Shown here piece by piece: positions 33,131 through 44,162 of a DNA stretch of 64,000 nt; positions within the stretch are counted from its first letter, which is position 1, and each line of letters begins with the position of its first letter. The stretch is taken from contig NW_009799100.1 in assembly GCF_000213175.1 (NCBI RefSeq), forward strand, positions 4,549,678 through 4,613,677. Direction: 5' to 3'. This DNA is from Neurospora tetrasperma FGSC 2508. Its lineage: Eukaryota > Ascomycota > Sordariomycetes > Sordariales > Sordariaceae. Made by a program: the position numbers and the translations under genes. Below the pieces are notes generated by a model. The model was not told where the DNA came from. It made no database searches and worked only from the letters and a program-made list of their open reading frames with translations.

Positions 33131-36100
33131 GTTAGTTCCGGCTCAAAGGACGAACGATGCACTGCGCCGTTGTTGTGGTTGTTTGTTTTGGTATGTTGCT
33201 GGTCTGGCACCGTTTGGAAGATTGCTGAATGATGATCTTACGTTGTGACTCGACGCCATTCTCAAGTGAAACTGTAGGTGGTGTGGCAATCTGATTGCTT
33301 TATATTTCGTCGAACTTGGAAACGGTTACACGGGACGGGCTTGGTCAAGTGTTGAATGATGTCTTGGGATCGGAAACGACGTAATCGTCTTTCGACTGAG
33401 GGTTCCTTGATCACGCTCAGCACGCAGTCGGCGGGCAATGCGCTGCTTCCTTGCCCAGGTGGTTGGCGCAGCTGCGGGGTATCTTGCTGTAAGTGCTATA
33501 GCACACCCTCTTGGAAATAAGTCGTGCGATTGGCGGGCGCAAAAGCTGTGATGAACCGAACTTGTTCAAGGTAGGTGTGTGATAGATTAGGATTACAAGC
33601 GATCAAGGTTTTAAGGATTCAGAAGAGAGAAAACTGAAGAAAACGTTCGAGCTCAGATATAAAACTTCCTTTGCAAGCGGGGTCAGCTTTGTGACCATGG
33701 CGATTCGAGTTTCAAAATAGCAACACCGGAACTTCTTTCCCACCATCGTCCCGCGGTTCCTGGGTAAAAGAGCTAGGGCTTGGTTGCCTCCAGGCGCTTA
33801 GAGCTCTCTCCTGTGTGGATCATGCAACAAGAGGCCTCTCGGGCGGGAAGCATCTGCGGCCGACGTCATTGGACCCCACCCACTAGTGTAAGTAACATCA
33901 TTTTGCGTCTGCTTTTTCATGCCTTCATGCTACATACTTACCTGCACGCTTCTCAACATTACACATCCGTTTGCCACGACGAGGAAAGAGAAAGAACCCT
34001 CTATGTGGCTCAGCAGTTGCTCATTGATGCTGTGCGTGGTGATCTCAAGATTGAAAGGCAATTTGGAGGCAAGTAATGTCTGGAGTTCCTTGGCGTGAGA
34101 AAGCTTATCGCCATTTGGGTCAGCGGATGGGGTTGCCAAGCATCATGCCGCCGCCGTTGGGACGGGGATCACCGCAGTCTCGAACGTCGGCTCACAGGTT
34201 GCCGGACATTTCCAAAACAACATCTCTGTCTGAGGCCCTGGCTGTCTTCTCGTGAAGGTGTATGCAGAAATGCACACAGGGTTGGGGTTGTCTATACCAC
34301 ATCCTTTTTGACCACTCAATTGCACATCACTTCCTAGTCATTAAGTAGAAGAGCACCTACTACCATGGATACCTACGTACTGGACTATAGATTTGATCCA
34401 ACCATCCATATCGTTGCTGATTTTGCTGATTCAACACGTCTTCATCTGCTAGTCTGTGTTCTAGAACAAATTGCTTGGAGGAGACTACAGTGCTGGGTGC
34501 CATGTCACACGACACGGCAGCGCATTGACCTTATGTGTCTCGGAAGCCAACCGCCGAAGGGTAACGAAAGTGCCACTACGACCGAGTGGCTGCACCAAGC
34601 CCCGTCCCGGCCGCTGCCAAACAGTCGTACAGGGTAGGTAGCCTGATTGTCTACCGTTCAACGGCTCGAAAAGAATGTTGCAGTCGAGTCCCGGAGTGGC
34701 CACTCGCTGAAGGATCCCAATTGTTGCGATTCGTGATCCGGCAACTCGAGGACCATGATGATCTGTGTAAGGGTGTTGGAATGGAAGATTTAAAAAAATT
34801 GGTCACGGTAGCCTGCTACCCCCCAAACAATTTCAGTCAAGTAATTGGCCATCGAATGCTGCGCGCCATTATCCTGTCATGAGGCGGATAAGATCATACA
34901 GAGTTTTCCTCTAAGGAAGAGATCACTGATGGCCCGTGATGTTGGGAATGGGTATGGAATATATGTTGGGGGATCAAATACTGTGTACGCGGTAGCCTCA
35001 TCTTGAGGAGTATCATTTTTGGTGACTTTTGACAGATACCGGAAGTGTATGCGCAGTTCAATAATTGTTAATGATTTGCGCGGGCGGTTAGTCGATTGAT
35101 GGCCGGACGGGATCCTATTTGACGGTTTGATTGACATCGATAGCCCTATATGCTAGCTGTCACACTGCATGGTGGTTACAACTGTGAGCGCGGCGGACCT
35201 AAGAGCGGCCAGGAGAGGAATGTGAATGTGAGATATGAGCAGTGTAGTTGAAAACCTGGCTCGCACCATTGTATCTGTTCTGGCTGGACCTTGAGCCTTC
35301 AAGTTCTTTTCAATGTTCCCACAAGAGACAAGCAAGGCATGTGGACGTGCAAACATTGCGAATGCTACCCAGCAGGAATGAACCCCCGCTTCCTTCAAGT
35401 GCCTATCATGGTGTGTATCCGTACGTGTGGTCCAAAAGAGAGTAAATGAGGACTAAAGGAGAGGTGAAGCAAAGAATGATGGAAACCGGCCAGACTGAAA
35501 AACTGCGTTGAGAACGATGCCAGGTGAGAAGTGGAAAGACGGGAGGAAGCGCGGGAAGCAGCAGCAATGGTGGGTCCAACTGTTATCAAGTGGAGATGTG
35601 TAGCGTGCTAGTGGAGACCTACATTGGCCTTATGCGATCCGGGGCCCGGAGGCGGAGAGGGCCCGACCTCGAAGGGTCCATCTGGACAGGGACCCCAGGC
35701 GCAGGGCCCGCATCGATGTGCCTGATCAACCAACGCAGCTCCGTCCCTCCGTCCGTCAGCTGCCCCGGCCAAGCTGTCACGGTCAGGTCTGTTGAAACGG
35801 GCTTATCCGTCATCGTCAATGCCGCCCGGTTCGGTCCGTTCTTCAGCTTCCATCATGATCTGAACTTCAGTTCAGCTTTGATATCGTCTTTCACGTCCAG
35901 ACTGGCATACAGTCGATAGTATCTCACCGTCGAGCTAATGACTACCTCGCCAGTCAATATTGAGGCGCATCCAAGACCAATGACTGGAGCTTGCTATACA
36001 TCTCCCCACGTACGCGCACGGTACTCGGCGTATCTCACCTGTCACGGCAGGCTTTCGGCCAACAACACTTTTCCGTTGCGTAACGTTGAATTTAGTGCCC

Positions 36101-37891
36101 ATGATGTATATTCAATTTCTTTATGTCAGGTTGTCAACCATTACCTCCTGCCTCCTTGGTCTTCTGAACGGTCACTCAAAGCTCGTCCCCTACCTCAGTC
36201 CTCGACGGGTCAACACCCTAGAGATACCCCTTAGTGTAGGTCTCCAAGAACATATGATGCTTGAACTGTAAACTTCACAGTACGTAAATTGCATACACAG
36301 GCCACACTACCAAGCACCACTCAGTCACCCCAGTCGCAACCCTGGATCCAATAGCTTCAAGTGGAAGTTATTCACGACGGATCAACGCTGTCAAACATCT
36401 CTGCCCGCAGCCTCTTGGAGGATTACATAGTTACCTACCTCCCGTCAATTGGCTGCACATCATTCAGCACCACCACGGCACCATCACCCGGCATAACCAC
36501 TTTCAATACCACCTTGATCCTCCCCCTCGCCGTTGTTGCCTCCACTCGTTGCGCTCCACCTTCCACAACCATCGTGACAATCACCACCATCAGCAACGCC
36601 GGCCCCCGGCTGACACTTAGCACTGCCGCGCACCATTGGATTTTTTTTCCTTCATTTCTTCTTCTTTGACATCCGGCCCCCAACGGGCTGTACGGAGTAC
36701 ACGGTACACAGTACACGATACACGTTCTTACGTTTCATCGGTCCCCCGCCTTCAACCTCGAGGTTCCTTGTCCTTGACTTTATTGCAACGCCTGCCCGGC
36801 ATTATCGCGCTATTAGATTGGCCTCGCATGATACAGTCCTCTTGATCAACTTGTTCCAGTCCGGGCCGTATGTCGCCTCGCTTCCACTCTCGGCATATTC
36901 TCCAACACATCACCTAGCCCTTTGCTGTTTACAATCATTTACGCAGCAACGCTCAGGAGGTTGACGGCTAGTTGCATTTACGCTGAGTGCTGTCATACAT
37001 TGTGCAAACGCCCGCCTGCTTCTGTTACCCGTTGTTGCTCCCGTGCTCCGTCTGAGCCTTTGAGCTGGCCTAGCCCAGCACCACCAGCCTACGAGGACAA
37101 CCTTTTTTCCCTGACCAGCCAACATCGCCGACCCAAGTTTACAACCACTGACGCCTGGCTAACTCGCCTGCTGCTTATCCGAACCGTTACTGCCTACCAA
37201 GCCTTCTTCTCCTGCCGTTCCGGACGCGAGCACCAACACTATCCTGCCGTGCCCGTTGTGTACTGCCCGGTTGTGTCGTGTCGTGTCATGCCCATACGCC
37301 TTCTGCTGAGCAATACGACCATTGACATTCAGTTGCTCTCATCGCAAGCAAGATATCGACCGTCTCGCATCTGTTCCCGCATCAGGTCGCTACCTCCCGC
37401 GGCTGCTTTGACCGGCGTCTGCGTTGTGGAGTCGGCTTCGAGGACAGCTTGCTTGCTTGCCGAGCTAGGTTGCCCGGCTTCTTCTCCGCGGACTGCTTTT
37501 CCTTCACGGGTACTTCTGTGGGCAGCATTCCCTACATCCGCCTTAAAGGGTCCCCTTGAGAGACCCAACCGCCGGCACGATAGCGTCCCAACTACGTATC
37601 CAGTCTATCCTCTCCCCCGCCGATCCGCCGGACGCCGATGAGACTTCGGCTACCAATAGTACGCCAACCGGTTCTACTCCAAACCGAAAGTTTAACGACG
37701 CGTTCGCCGCGCCGGGCTCTGGCGGACCGCCCTCTGTACTTCCCGCCGGGTCGGTTATAGCACCCAGGATTTATACCAACGACCGGTTTCCCAACAGTCG
37801 CCAGCCGCTGCCTCAAAGCTCACCGCTCGCTACCGGGGGCGGCGGGCTTCGCAGGCACGGCCAAATACCCGAGAATGCCAACAAGGTCTTG
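33131..37891. other. Long intergenic region / leader of the Zn2Cys6 regulator
   Basis: About 4.7 kb without a supported complete gene. The right part (37547-37891) is open in the frame of the downstream regulator and has coding-like composition (QLRIQSILSPADPPDADE), but an in-frame TAA at 37544 and the absence of an ATG mean any extension would need an upstream exon. A GTACAC-rich stretch lies at 36690-36724 and a pyrimidine-rich leader at 36430-36680. GGTAGGTA words lie near 34633 and, as TTACCTACC, near 36431. Confidence 0.5.
36690..36724. repeat. GTACAC-type decamer repeat
   Basis: Three imperfect 10-bp units of the form GTACACGGTA/GTACACGATA lie head to tail in the leader region of the Zn2Cys6 regulator gene. 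The unit is nearly self-complementary around GTAC. Confidence 0.7.
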
Positions 37892-40570
37892 ATGGTCTCC
37901 GCGACTATGAGGCCTACCCCTGAGAGCCCTGCAAGCCCTGGCATACCTGATCTGAAAAGGGGAGCCAAGCGTACCCCTTTGCGCTCGAGTATTGCCTGTC
38001 AACGTTGCCGGAAATCCAAAATCAAGTGCAACAACACAGGCGGTGATGCGCCCTGCGATACCTGTATCCGAAATGGCAAACAATGTATCTACCCTGACGT
38101 GGCGCCTGCTCCCCCAAAGCGAGCTGAGCCGCCCGCCGGTGTCAAGTCGGAGCAGGGTTCCGAGCGGAAGCGGCCGAGGAGACTCGATGATATCGCCAAG
38201 TTGGAGAGCGCTGTTCCGCCTGCCGCTTTCGCCGAGGAGGTTCTCACGGCGCCTTATCTTACCGAGAGTGTTTGGTCAGAAATCTTTGACCTGTACAAAC
38301 TTCACTTCGCCACTGAGTTGCCGTTCCTTCACTTGGCAACTCTCAAGGAGAAAATGGGAAACAGGTTCAGAGCCAAGCAGAGTGACACATCTCCCGAAAT
38401 CAACCTCGTGCTCCTAGGGGTCTTGACACTGACAGTACGCTTCAACCCCACGTTGGTGTCTTATGTTACAACACTCAGGACAGCTTCTACTGTTTCGAGC
38501 GGCCCAAAGTCGCGCCAACTGGGCATCAGTAGTGATGCGACGACCGCCTCCGAGTTCTATGCCGATGTCCTCACAAAGGCTTTGGGTGGACTTCGAGCCA
38601 GCATGACCATGGCATCAGTCGAAAGGGTCCAGGCCTTCCTGATGCTAGGCCTGTACGAGTGGGGACAGGCGCGACCCAAGGTGGGCGGCATGGCGGCATG
38701 GATGTATGTCGGAATGGCCATTCGTATGGCTCAAGCTCTAGGCTTGGGTGATGGCGATAAAGAGGACAGCAAAACATTCAAGTCCAGACCTCTAGACGCC
38801 TTGAGATTGTCCATATCAAAATCGCAACTGATCATCGCCAAAGAAATCAGGCGACGTACCATGTTTAGTTGCTTGATATTGGATCGCTTGCTGGGCTGTG
38901 GCAAGGGGCGTGCATCGACAATACGTTCTGAGGACTTGCGAATTCAGCTTCCCTGTTCTGAAATGTCCTTTGACCTATCCGAAGACGTCTATACTGGTTT
39001 CCTCAACCCTACAGCCCAGGAGATGGCAAGAGGCCCTATATCCGACAGTGCCGACAGCGTCCTAAGTCGCTTCATCCGACTCGTTGATATCTGGGGCGAA
39101 ATATCAAAATGGAGCTTTGCCGGTGGTCGCTTTACAGAACAACATGCTCCTTGGAAGCGTGAGACAACATTCTACCAGCTCCGCATGAAGCTTGAGACGT
39201 TTTATAGCGAACTACCGGAGCGGTTTTGCTGGTCGAGGAGCAACTATTACAAGCACGAGAACCACCACGCTAGCAGTGTCTACGTCTCCTTGCACATGCT
39301 TGGCGCGGTATGTAAGATTATGCTTCATCGCGAGTACATACCGTTCATTGCAATCCGATGCAAGAAGCCAGTTGGCCCCCTCGATGAGCCTACTTTTGCC
39401 GAAGGCGATGAACCGACCGGATTCTGGAACGAAAGCGCTGAAGAGATTTTCAGAGCAGCTAAGGATATTGTTGATCTCATCGATATTTCCCAACAGAAAC
39501 TTCCCATGTCGACGCTCGTTTTGTTTGCCGTTTGGACGGCTGCCTTTGTCGGCATATATGCTGTTTACTTTCCTCATATCGATGTCGAACGCCACATGCT
39601 TCTGCCACCAGACGAAGATTCAGGGATCGAGTTCGAAGAGATCAAAAAGGGACCTACCGGCCTGACGTACAAAACACTACAGCAAATGGGTAAATGGCTC
39701 AAGATGGCAGACACATATGTGCAATATTTTCATGATATGGTACGTTACTACGACACGGTAAAGAAGGACTACGAAGCCGCGGCAAAAGCGGCGGACGGGC
39801 CAGGCGGTGAAGCTAAAATTAACGTTCGTCTTCTTGGTGGCGGCCTGGAGGAGTGGAAATACCAAGGACTGAAGGTGGTCAACAATGGCGAAATCCTGGC
39901 GGTTGACGACGACCGGCACAGCATTTCTCGGGATAGCACGCTCGAACCAGCCTCCAGCAGACATGATGGCCATCATACGGACCACCACACCAAGACCCCA
40001 AGGTCGGATTCGCTCTCGTTCACCCCAATCAACACAACAACGCATCACCACCAGCACCCATCGTTAGATTCACCAGCAGACACCACTCGGACGCCAGACG
40101 GCGAAAACATGTCCTGGCATCACCCACCATATCAACGCCCAGTCACCGGCGGCATGCTCAGCTCCAGCAGTCAACACCAGTCCCCATCTCAATCATCATT
40201 CGCGGCCCTGAGTCCGCATCTGGCGACTGTCAAACAAGCATTAGGCCCACCGCCACCACCACCAGCGGCTGTCTCAGGCTCCGGTGCGGCAGCCTCGATC
40301 TCGACATTGCCCAACATACCCGTGTACAACTCCTCAAATGAGGTAATGCAATATATCCAGGAAAACCAGAGCATACCGTGGAATCAGTTACCAGGCGGTG
40401 TCGACCACTTTGCGCACGGGACCGATGACTTTTGTTTTGATGAGACGGGCAACGGGTTCTGGGGGTCGATGCCCGTTGTTATGGGCGCCTCTGCTGCACA
40501 TGGTTATGTGCCACAACCGATTGTTGGGGTGAGTGGACAGCAGGGAACGGGTTGGAGTGGACTTATGTGA
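37892..40570 (+). CDS. Zn(II)2Cys6 fungal transcription factor with fungal_trans middle domain
   Basis: Frame open to the TGA at 40570. The first in-frame ATG is 37892, giving 892 residues. A binuclear zinc cluster (37997-38086) lies at residues 36-65: CQRCRKSKIKC, then a C-X2-C-X6-C half (CDTCIRNGKQC), overall spacing C-X2-C-X6-C-X8-C-X2-C-X6-C. It is followed by KRPRR, a likely nuclear signal. The middle homology region has WMYVGMAIRMAQALGLG, EIRRRTMFSCLILDRLLG and EDLRIQLPCSE, typical of fungal_trans. The C-terminal part is His/Ser/Pro-rich and ends in IQENQSIPWNQLPGG and a Gly-rich tail, probably the activation region. The open frame extends 345 nt upstream of this ATG (to 37547) with plausible coding sequence but no start, so a short upstream exon is possible. 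Target genes are unknown; I decline to assign it to a named regulator. Confidence 0.85.
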   Translation: MVSATMRPTPESPASPGIPDLKRGAKRTPLRSSIACQRCRKSKIKCNNTGGDAPCDTCIRNGKQCIYPDVAPAPPKRAEPPAGVKSEQGSERKRPRRLDDIAKLESAVPPAAFAEEVLTAPYLTESVWSEIFDLYKLHFATELPFLHLATLKEKMGNRFRAKQSDTSPEINLVLLGVLTLTVRFNPTLVSYVTTLRTASTVSSGPKSRQLGISSDATTASEFYADVLTKALGGLRASMTMASVERVQAFLMLGLYEWGQARPKVGGMAAWMYVGMAIRMAQALGLGDGDKEDSKTFKSRPLDALRLSISKSQLIIAKEIRRRTMFSCLILDRLLGCGKGRASTIRSEDLRIQLPCSEMSFDLSEDVYTGFLNPTAQEMARGPISDSADSVLSRFIRLVDIWGEISKWSFAGGRFTEQHAPWKRETTFYQLRMKLETFYSELPERFCWSRSNYYKHENHHASSVYVSLHMLGAVCKIMLHREYIPFIAIRCKKPVGPLDEPTFAEGDEPTGFWNESAEEIFRAAKDIVDLIDISQQKLPMSTLVLFAVWTAAFVGIYAVYFPHIDVERHMLLPPDEDSGIEFEEIKKGPTGLTYKTLQQMGKWLKMADTYVQYFHDMVRYYDTVKKDYEAAAKAADGPGGEAKINVRLLGGGLEEWKYQGLKVVNNGEILAVDDDRHSISRDSTLEPASSRHDGHHTDHHTKTPRSDSLSFTPINTTTHHHQHPSLDSPADTTRTPDGENMSWHHPPYQRPVTGGMLSSSSQHQSPSQSSFAALSPHLATVKQALGPPPPPPAAVSGSGAAASISTLPNIPVYNSSNEVMQYIQENQSIPWNQLPGGVDHFAHGTDDFCFDETGNGFWGSMPVVMGASAAHGYVPQPIVGVSGQQGTGWSGLM

Positions 40571-41367
40571 CGAAGCAAAGAAGATGGCTGGGGTCTGAAT
40601 GTTGTAGTGGGGGAAATCACCTTTTGTTTTTCTCTCTCTTTTTCTTGGTTTTGATCTACTACTATGTGCCAAGGCTGTATGTCTTTTTTTGTCATTCATC
40701 GATTACGGTGTCTTGAATGGTTTCTTTTTCAATTTTCAGGGAGCGGTTAGCTAACGATATCCTACACATGTGTTGGTCCGGTGTTTTGGTGATCGCCTTG
40801 AACAATACATGGTCTGTTTCTTGTCCATAGTTTTGGTATTTGTACGTATCTTTGTAAACCAATTTGGGCTTTAACGATGGCACGATAGGGTTTGTTTGGG
40901 GGGTCACTTTTTGAAGGACGGTTATATTACATTAGTTTACTGGGCGATACTTCGGAGTAACAGGACGATTATACTTTCCCAAATACCTATGGAGTATTCA
41001 AATGCCACAGAGAGCTCCAATGCAACATAAAATAATCATCAGCTCGACCACGCGGAAAAAGAACACTGTGATTCAGATTTCCCCTCACTTTTGTCCCCGT
41101 TTTCGTTATGTGAAGAGAGGATTTGGGTTTGTGATACAGTATAAAATGCGAGAGAAAGGAGAGAGCAAGACGTGTTACGACAGCTTGAGCGATGAGGATT
41201 GTATACGGATATGCAGTGTGTTAGCATGTGAATGTATCATCGTTACCGACACTCATATAATATGTACCGGTTCCAAAGAAATGCCAAATGCATGACATGA
41301 TATCTAAGCCTGAAAAACCTTGACTGAAACAAAGTTCTTCTTGTTTGGGGTATCTTCCTGTAAGACC
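40571..41367. other. 3' flank of regulator gene up to the assembly gap
   Basis: AT-rich sequence follows the stop codon of the Zn2Cys6 regulator and holds presumably its 3' UTR. No gene is recognised before the N run. Confidence 0.5.
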
Positions 41368-42241
41368 NNNNNNNNNNNNNNNNNNNNNNNNNNNNNNNNN
41401 NNNNNNNNNNNNNNNNNNNNNNNNNNNNNNNNNNNNNNNNNNNNNNNNNNNNNNNNNNNNNNNNNNNNNNNNNNNNNNNNNNNNNNNNNNNNNNNNNNNN
41501 NNNNNNNNNNNNNNNNNNNNNNNNNNNNNNNNNNNNNNNNNNNNNNNNNNNNNNNNNNNNNNNNNNNNNNNNNNNNNNNNNNNNNNNNNNNNNNNNNNNN
41601 NNNNNNNNNNNNNNNNNNNNNNNNNNNNNNNNNNNNNNNNNNNNNNNNNNNNNNNNNNNNNNNNNNNNNNNNNNNNNNNNNNNNNNNNNNNNNNNNNNNN
41701 NNNNNNNNNNNNNNNNNNNNNNNNNNNNNNNNNNNNNNNNNNNNNNNNNNNNNNNNNNNNNNNNNNNNNNNNNNNNNNNNNNNNNNNNNNNNNNNNNNNN
41801 NNNNNNNNNNNNNNNNNNNNNNNNNNNNNNNNNNNNNNNNNNNNNNNNNNNNNNNNNNNNNNNNNNNNNNNNNNNNNNNNNNNNNNNNNNNNNNNNNNNN
41901 NNNNNNNNNNNNNNNNNNNNNNNNNNNNNNNNNNNNNNNNNNNNNNNNNNNNNNNNNNNNNNNNNNNNNNNNNNNNNNNNNNNNNNNNNNNNNNNNNNNN
42001 NNNNNNNNNNNNNNNNNNNNNNNNNNNNNNNNNNNNNNNNNNNNNNNNNNNNNNNNNNNNNNNNNNNNNNNNNNNNNNNNNNNNNNNNNNNNNNNNNNNN
42101 NNNNNNNNNNNNNNNNNNNNNNNNNNNNNNNNNNNNNNNNNNNNNNNNNNNNNNNNNNNNNNNNNNNNNNNNNNNNNNNNNNNNNNNNNNNNNNNNNNNN
42201 NNNNNNNNNNNNNNNNNNNNNNNNNNNNNNNNNNNNNNNNN
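41368..42241. other. Assembly gap (run of N)
   Basis: About 874 consecutive N. It ends 19 bases before the stop codon of the next (minus-strand) gene, so that gene's 3' UTR is unseen. Any open frame drawn through the gap is meaningless. Confidence 0.99.
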
Positions 42242-42260
42242 GGGTTCAATCAGCTTCCTC

Positions 42261-44162
42261 CTATCGATGGCCTCTCTGAAAAGCAGGCATCGCCTTCTTC
42301 AAAATCGGAACGTCATCATCATCCGTCCGGCTTGTACTCCTAACCACTCCAAAGGCTGTCGTCGCCCTTGCCGTCTGCAAGTGTTTTTGTTGTTGTTGTT
42401 GTTGTTGTTTCCCGCTGCCGCTTCCCTCATAGCTCCCGCGACCTCCTCCGTGTTGCCCTCCATTCCCATTCCCCATCTCCAGATCCACCTCACTACCAGG
42501 CCCCGGACTAGGCGAGGGACAGGGACTCGGCGTCGCGCTACGTATATAGGGTGTATACGGCCCATTCCGATATTTATGGCCATTGATGGTCGTCAGTGTC
42601 TGCACCCCTTTATATAAGTCGTCGTCGTCAGCAGCAGCAGGGTTTGCAGAGTTGTGACTGCTGTTTCTCCTGACGCCGATTTGGAAGGTGGACAAGATGA
42701 CGGGTGGCGCCATGGTTCCTCCATTTTCGCCTCCTCCTTGTCCTCCTCCTTCGTTTGGTGGGGTTTTCTGCTTCTTGAGGGCCTTCCTGGCCGCGACTCG
42801 GTCCTGGAGCAGTTGGGGCGCAAATCGGGTCCAGACGTACTCGCGGAAGGTCCGGGTGGTGCCGAAGACGATAAAAATAAGAAGACTGGCGGAGACGCCG
42901 GGGCAGAAGAGGGCAAAGTCGCCTCGGGCGCGGGCGGCGCTGAGGTCGGGGTGGGGCGGGATGTTGTCTTTGGTGTTGGTGTTGGCGGCGCGGAGTTGGA
43001 AGAAGATGACGACTAGTTCGAAGAGTCTAGATAGATGTCGGTGTTGTTGGTTAGATTGGTTCGGGACACGATACTAGTGTGAGACTGGACAAATAGGTAT
43101 TGGGAAAAGATAGGAAAAAAAAAAAAAAAAAAAAAAACATACCCTAATGCCACAAAGGCGACAGTGAAGCGAACAGCAAGCCAGCTATCGTAGATGTTTC
43201 TGCGCGGTAGAGCAGGCCTGTGACCCGACGGCACGTTCCCACTACCCGAGTATGGGTTGGTAGTCTTTGACGAATTCTGGCCATATCGAACTTTCCAGGA
43301 CACCAGGGCGGCCCTGGAGTGGATGTACTTGATGAGAACAGCGAGCAGAAGCAGGCTACCGATACCAAAGCTGAGGATCACTATATGGCTGTTAATTTTG
43401 GGACATTATGATTTCAGAACAAGGATTAGGGAGCCGCATACTGATAAAATCGGCCAAGACCATGAAGCCAAAGACACTGCCTTGCACAACATTGGTTCTG
43501 AGCAGGCACACCTGGATGATAGGCAAAATAATGGCGCTCGCCTTTGCCCACAAACTTCCCCTGAGGCGGTTGAGCCTGGAATTTCGAAGCTGGAGGATCG
43601 AGTTTGCCAATTCGACGGACCTATTCTGGTCAGCTGCGTGAGTCGTCCCCTCGACTCATATCGGACGACTGACCAGAAAACCACCAGCATGGCATCCACA
43701 TTGTAGGAATAGTACTCTGTTGCTATCAATCAGAAACACCACCACCATCTGAAAATTTTGTAAGGAAGTAGACATACGTATGTAAAAGAGGACGAGGTCG
43801 AAGCCTGTAGAACCGCCGGTGACGTTTAACTCGGGCCTTCCAGCGTTGGCTACCGCGTTTTCGTACTGCGATGTCTTGACGTCGTTCCAGTAGACTATTG
43901 TGTGGATTTGTTGGATGATGGATGCCAGTGTGCCCAAGGACATGGAGAATGAGAGCATAGCCACATCTTGGCTGTGTTAGTATGATTGAGTGCTACAGTA
44001 AGCATGATGAGAAGGGCATAGAAATCATGACTTACAGCTTCTTCGCTCATGATGAACCCACACCAGCCATAGCAGAAGCAGGCTCAGAAACAGACAAAAC
44101 AAACTGTAGATGAGAATACCAACGGCGGAGCCAATGGCCTCGGATGGGAGCTGGGCGGCCAT
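42261..44162 (-). CDS. Fungal multipass (about seven-helix) membrane protein of unknown function, six exons
   Basis: Predicted 513 residues. Exons: 44162-44036, 43966-43778, 43716-43674, 43620-43442, 43380-43143 and 43026-42261. The introns are 69, 61, 53, 61 and 116 nt with GTAAGT, GTATGT, GTCAGT, GTATGC and GTATGT donors. The helices are AVGILIYSLFCLFLSLLLLW, SYVAMLSFSMSLGTLASIIQ, DLVLFYIQYYSYNVDAMLVV, SAIILPIIQVCLLR, FGFMVLADFIMILSFGIGSL, FTVAFVALGLFELVVIFFQL and GDFALFCPGVSASLLIFIVF. This arrangement recalls a family of Pezizomycotina integral membrane proteins with ASIIQQ and VLFYIQYY motifs, which I know only as uncharacterised. The C-terminal tail is cytosolic and low-complexity, with a Gln run from CAA/TTG repeats. 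The frame is open upstream of ATG 44162 as far as a possible acceptor at about 44195 (ECTLQLYPSECHE), so an extra 5' exon is possible. The product ends 19 bp from the N gap. Confidence 0.85.
43115..43137. repeat. Poly-A tract (poly-T in the intron)
   Basis: About 23 A on the plus strand, that is a T run directly after the GTATG donor of the fifth intron of the multipass membrane gene. It makes this intron (116 nt) the longest in the gene. Confidence 0.9.

Noticed and set aside
36922-37641. 239-codon plus-strand open frame upstream of the Zn2Cys6 regulator
   Set aside because: It begins at CTG, runs into the regulator in another frame, and has no recognisable domain; most likely leader DNA.
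37892-40570. Assignment of the Zn2Cys6 regulator to a named factor such as CLR-1
   Set aside because: I recall no diagnostic sequence well enough to support it; only the domain family is certain.
41221-42343. Long open frames across the N run
   Set aside because: They exist only because N codons contain no stops.
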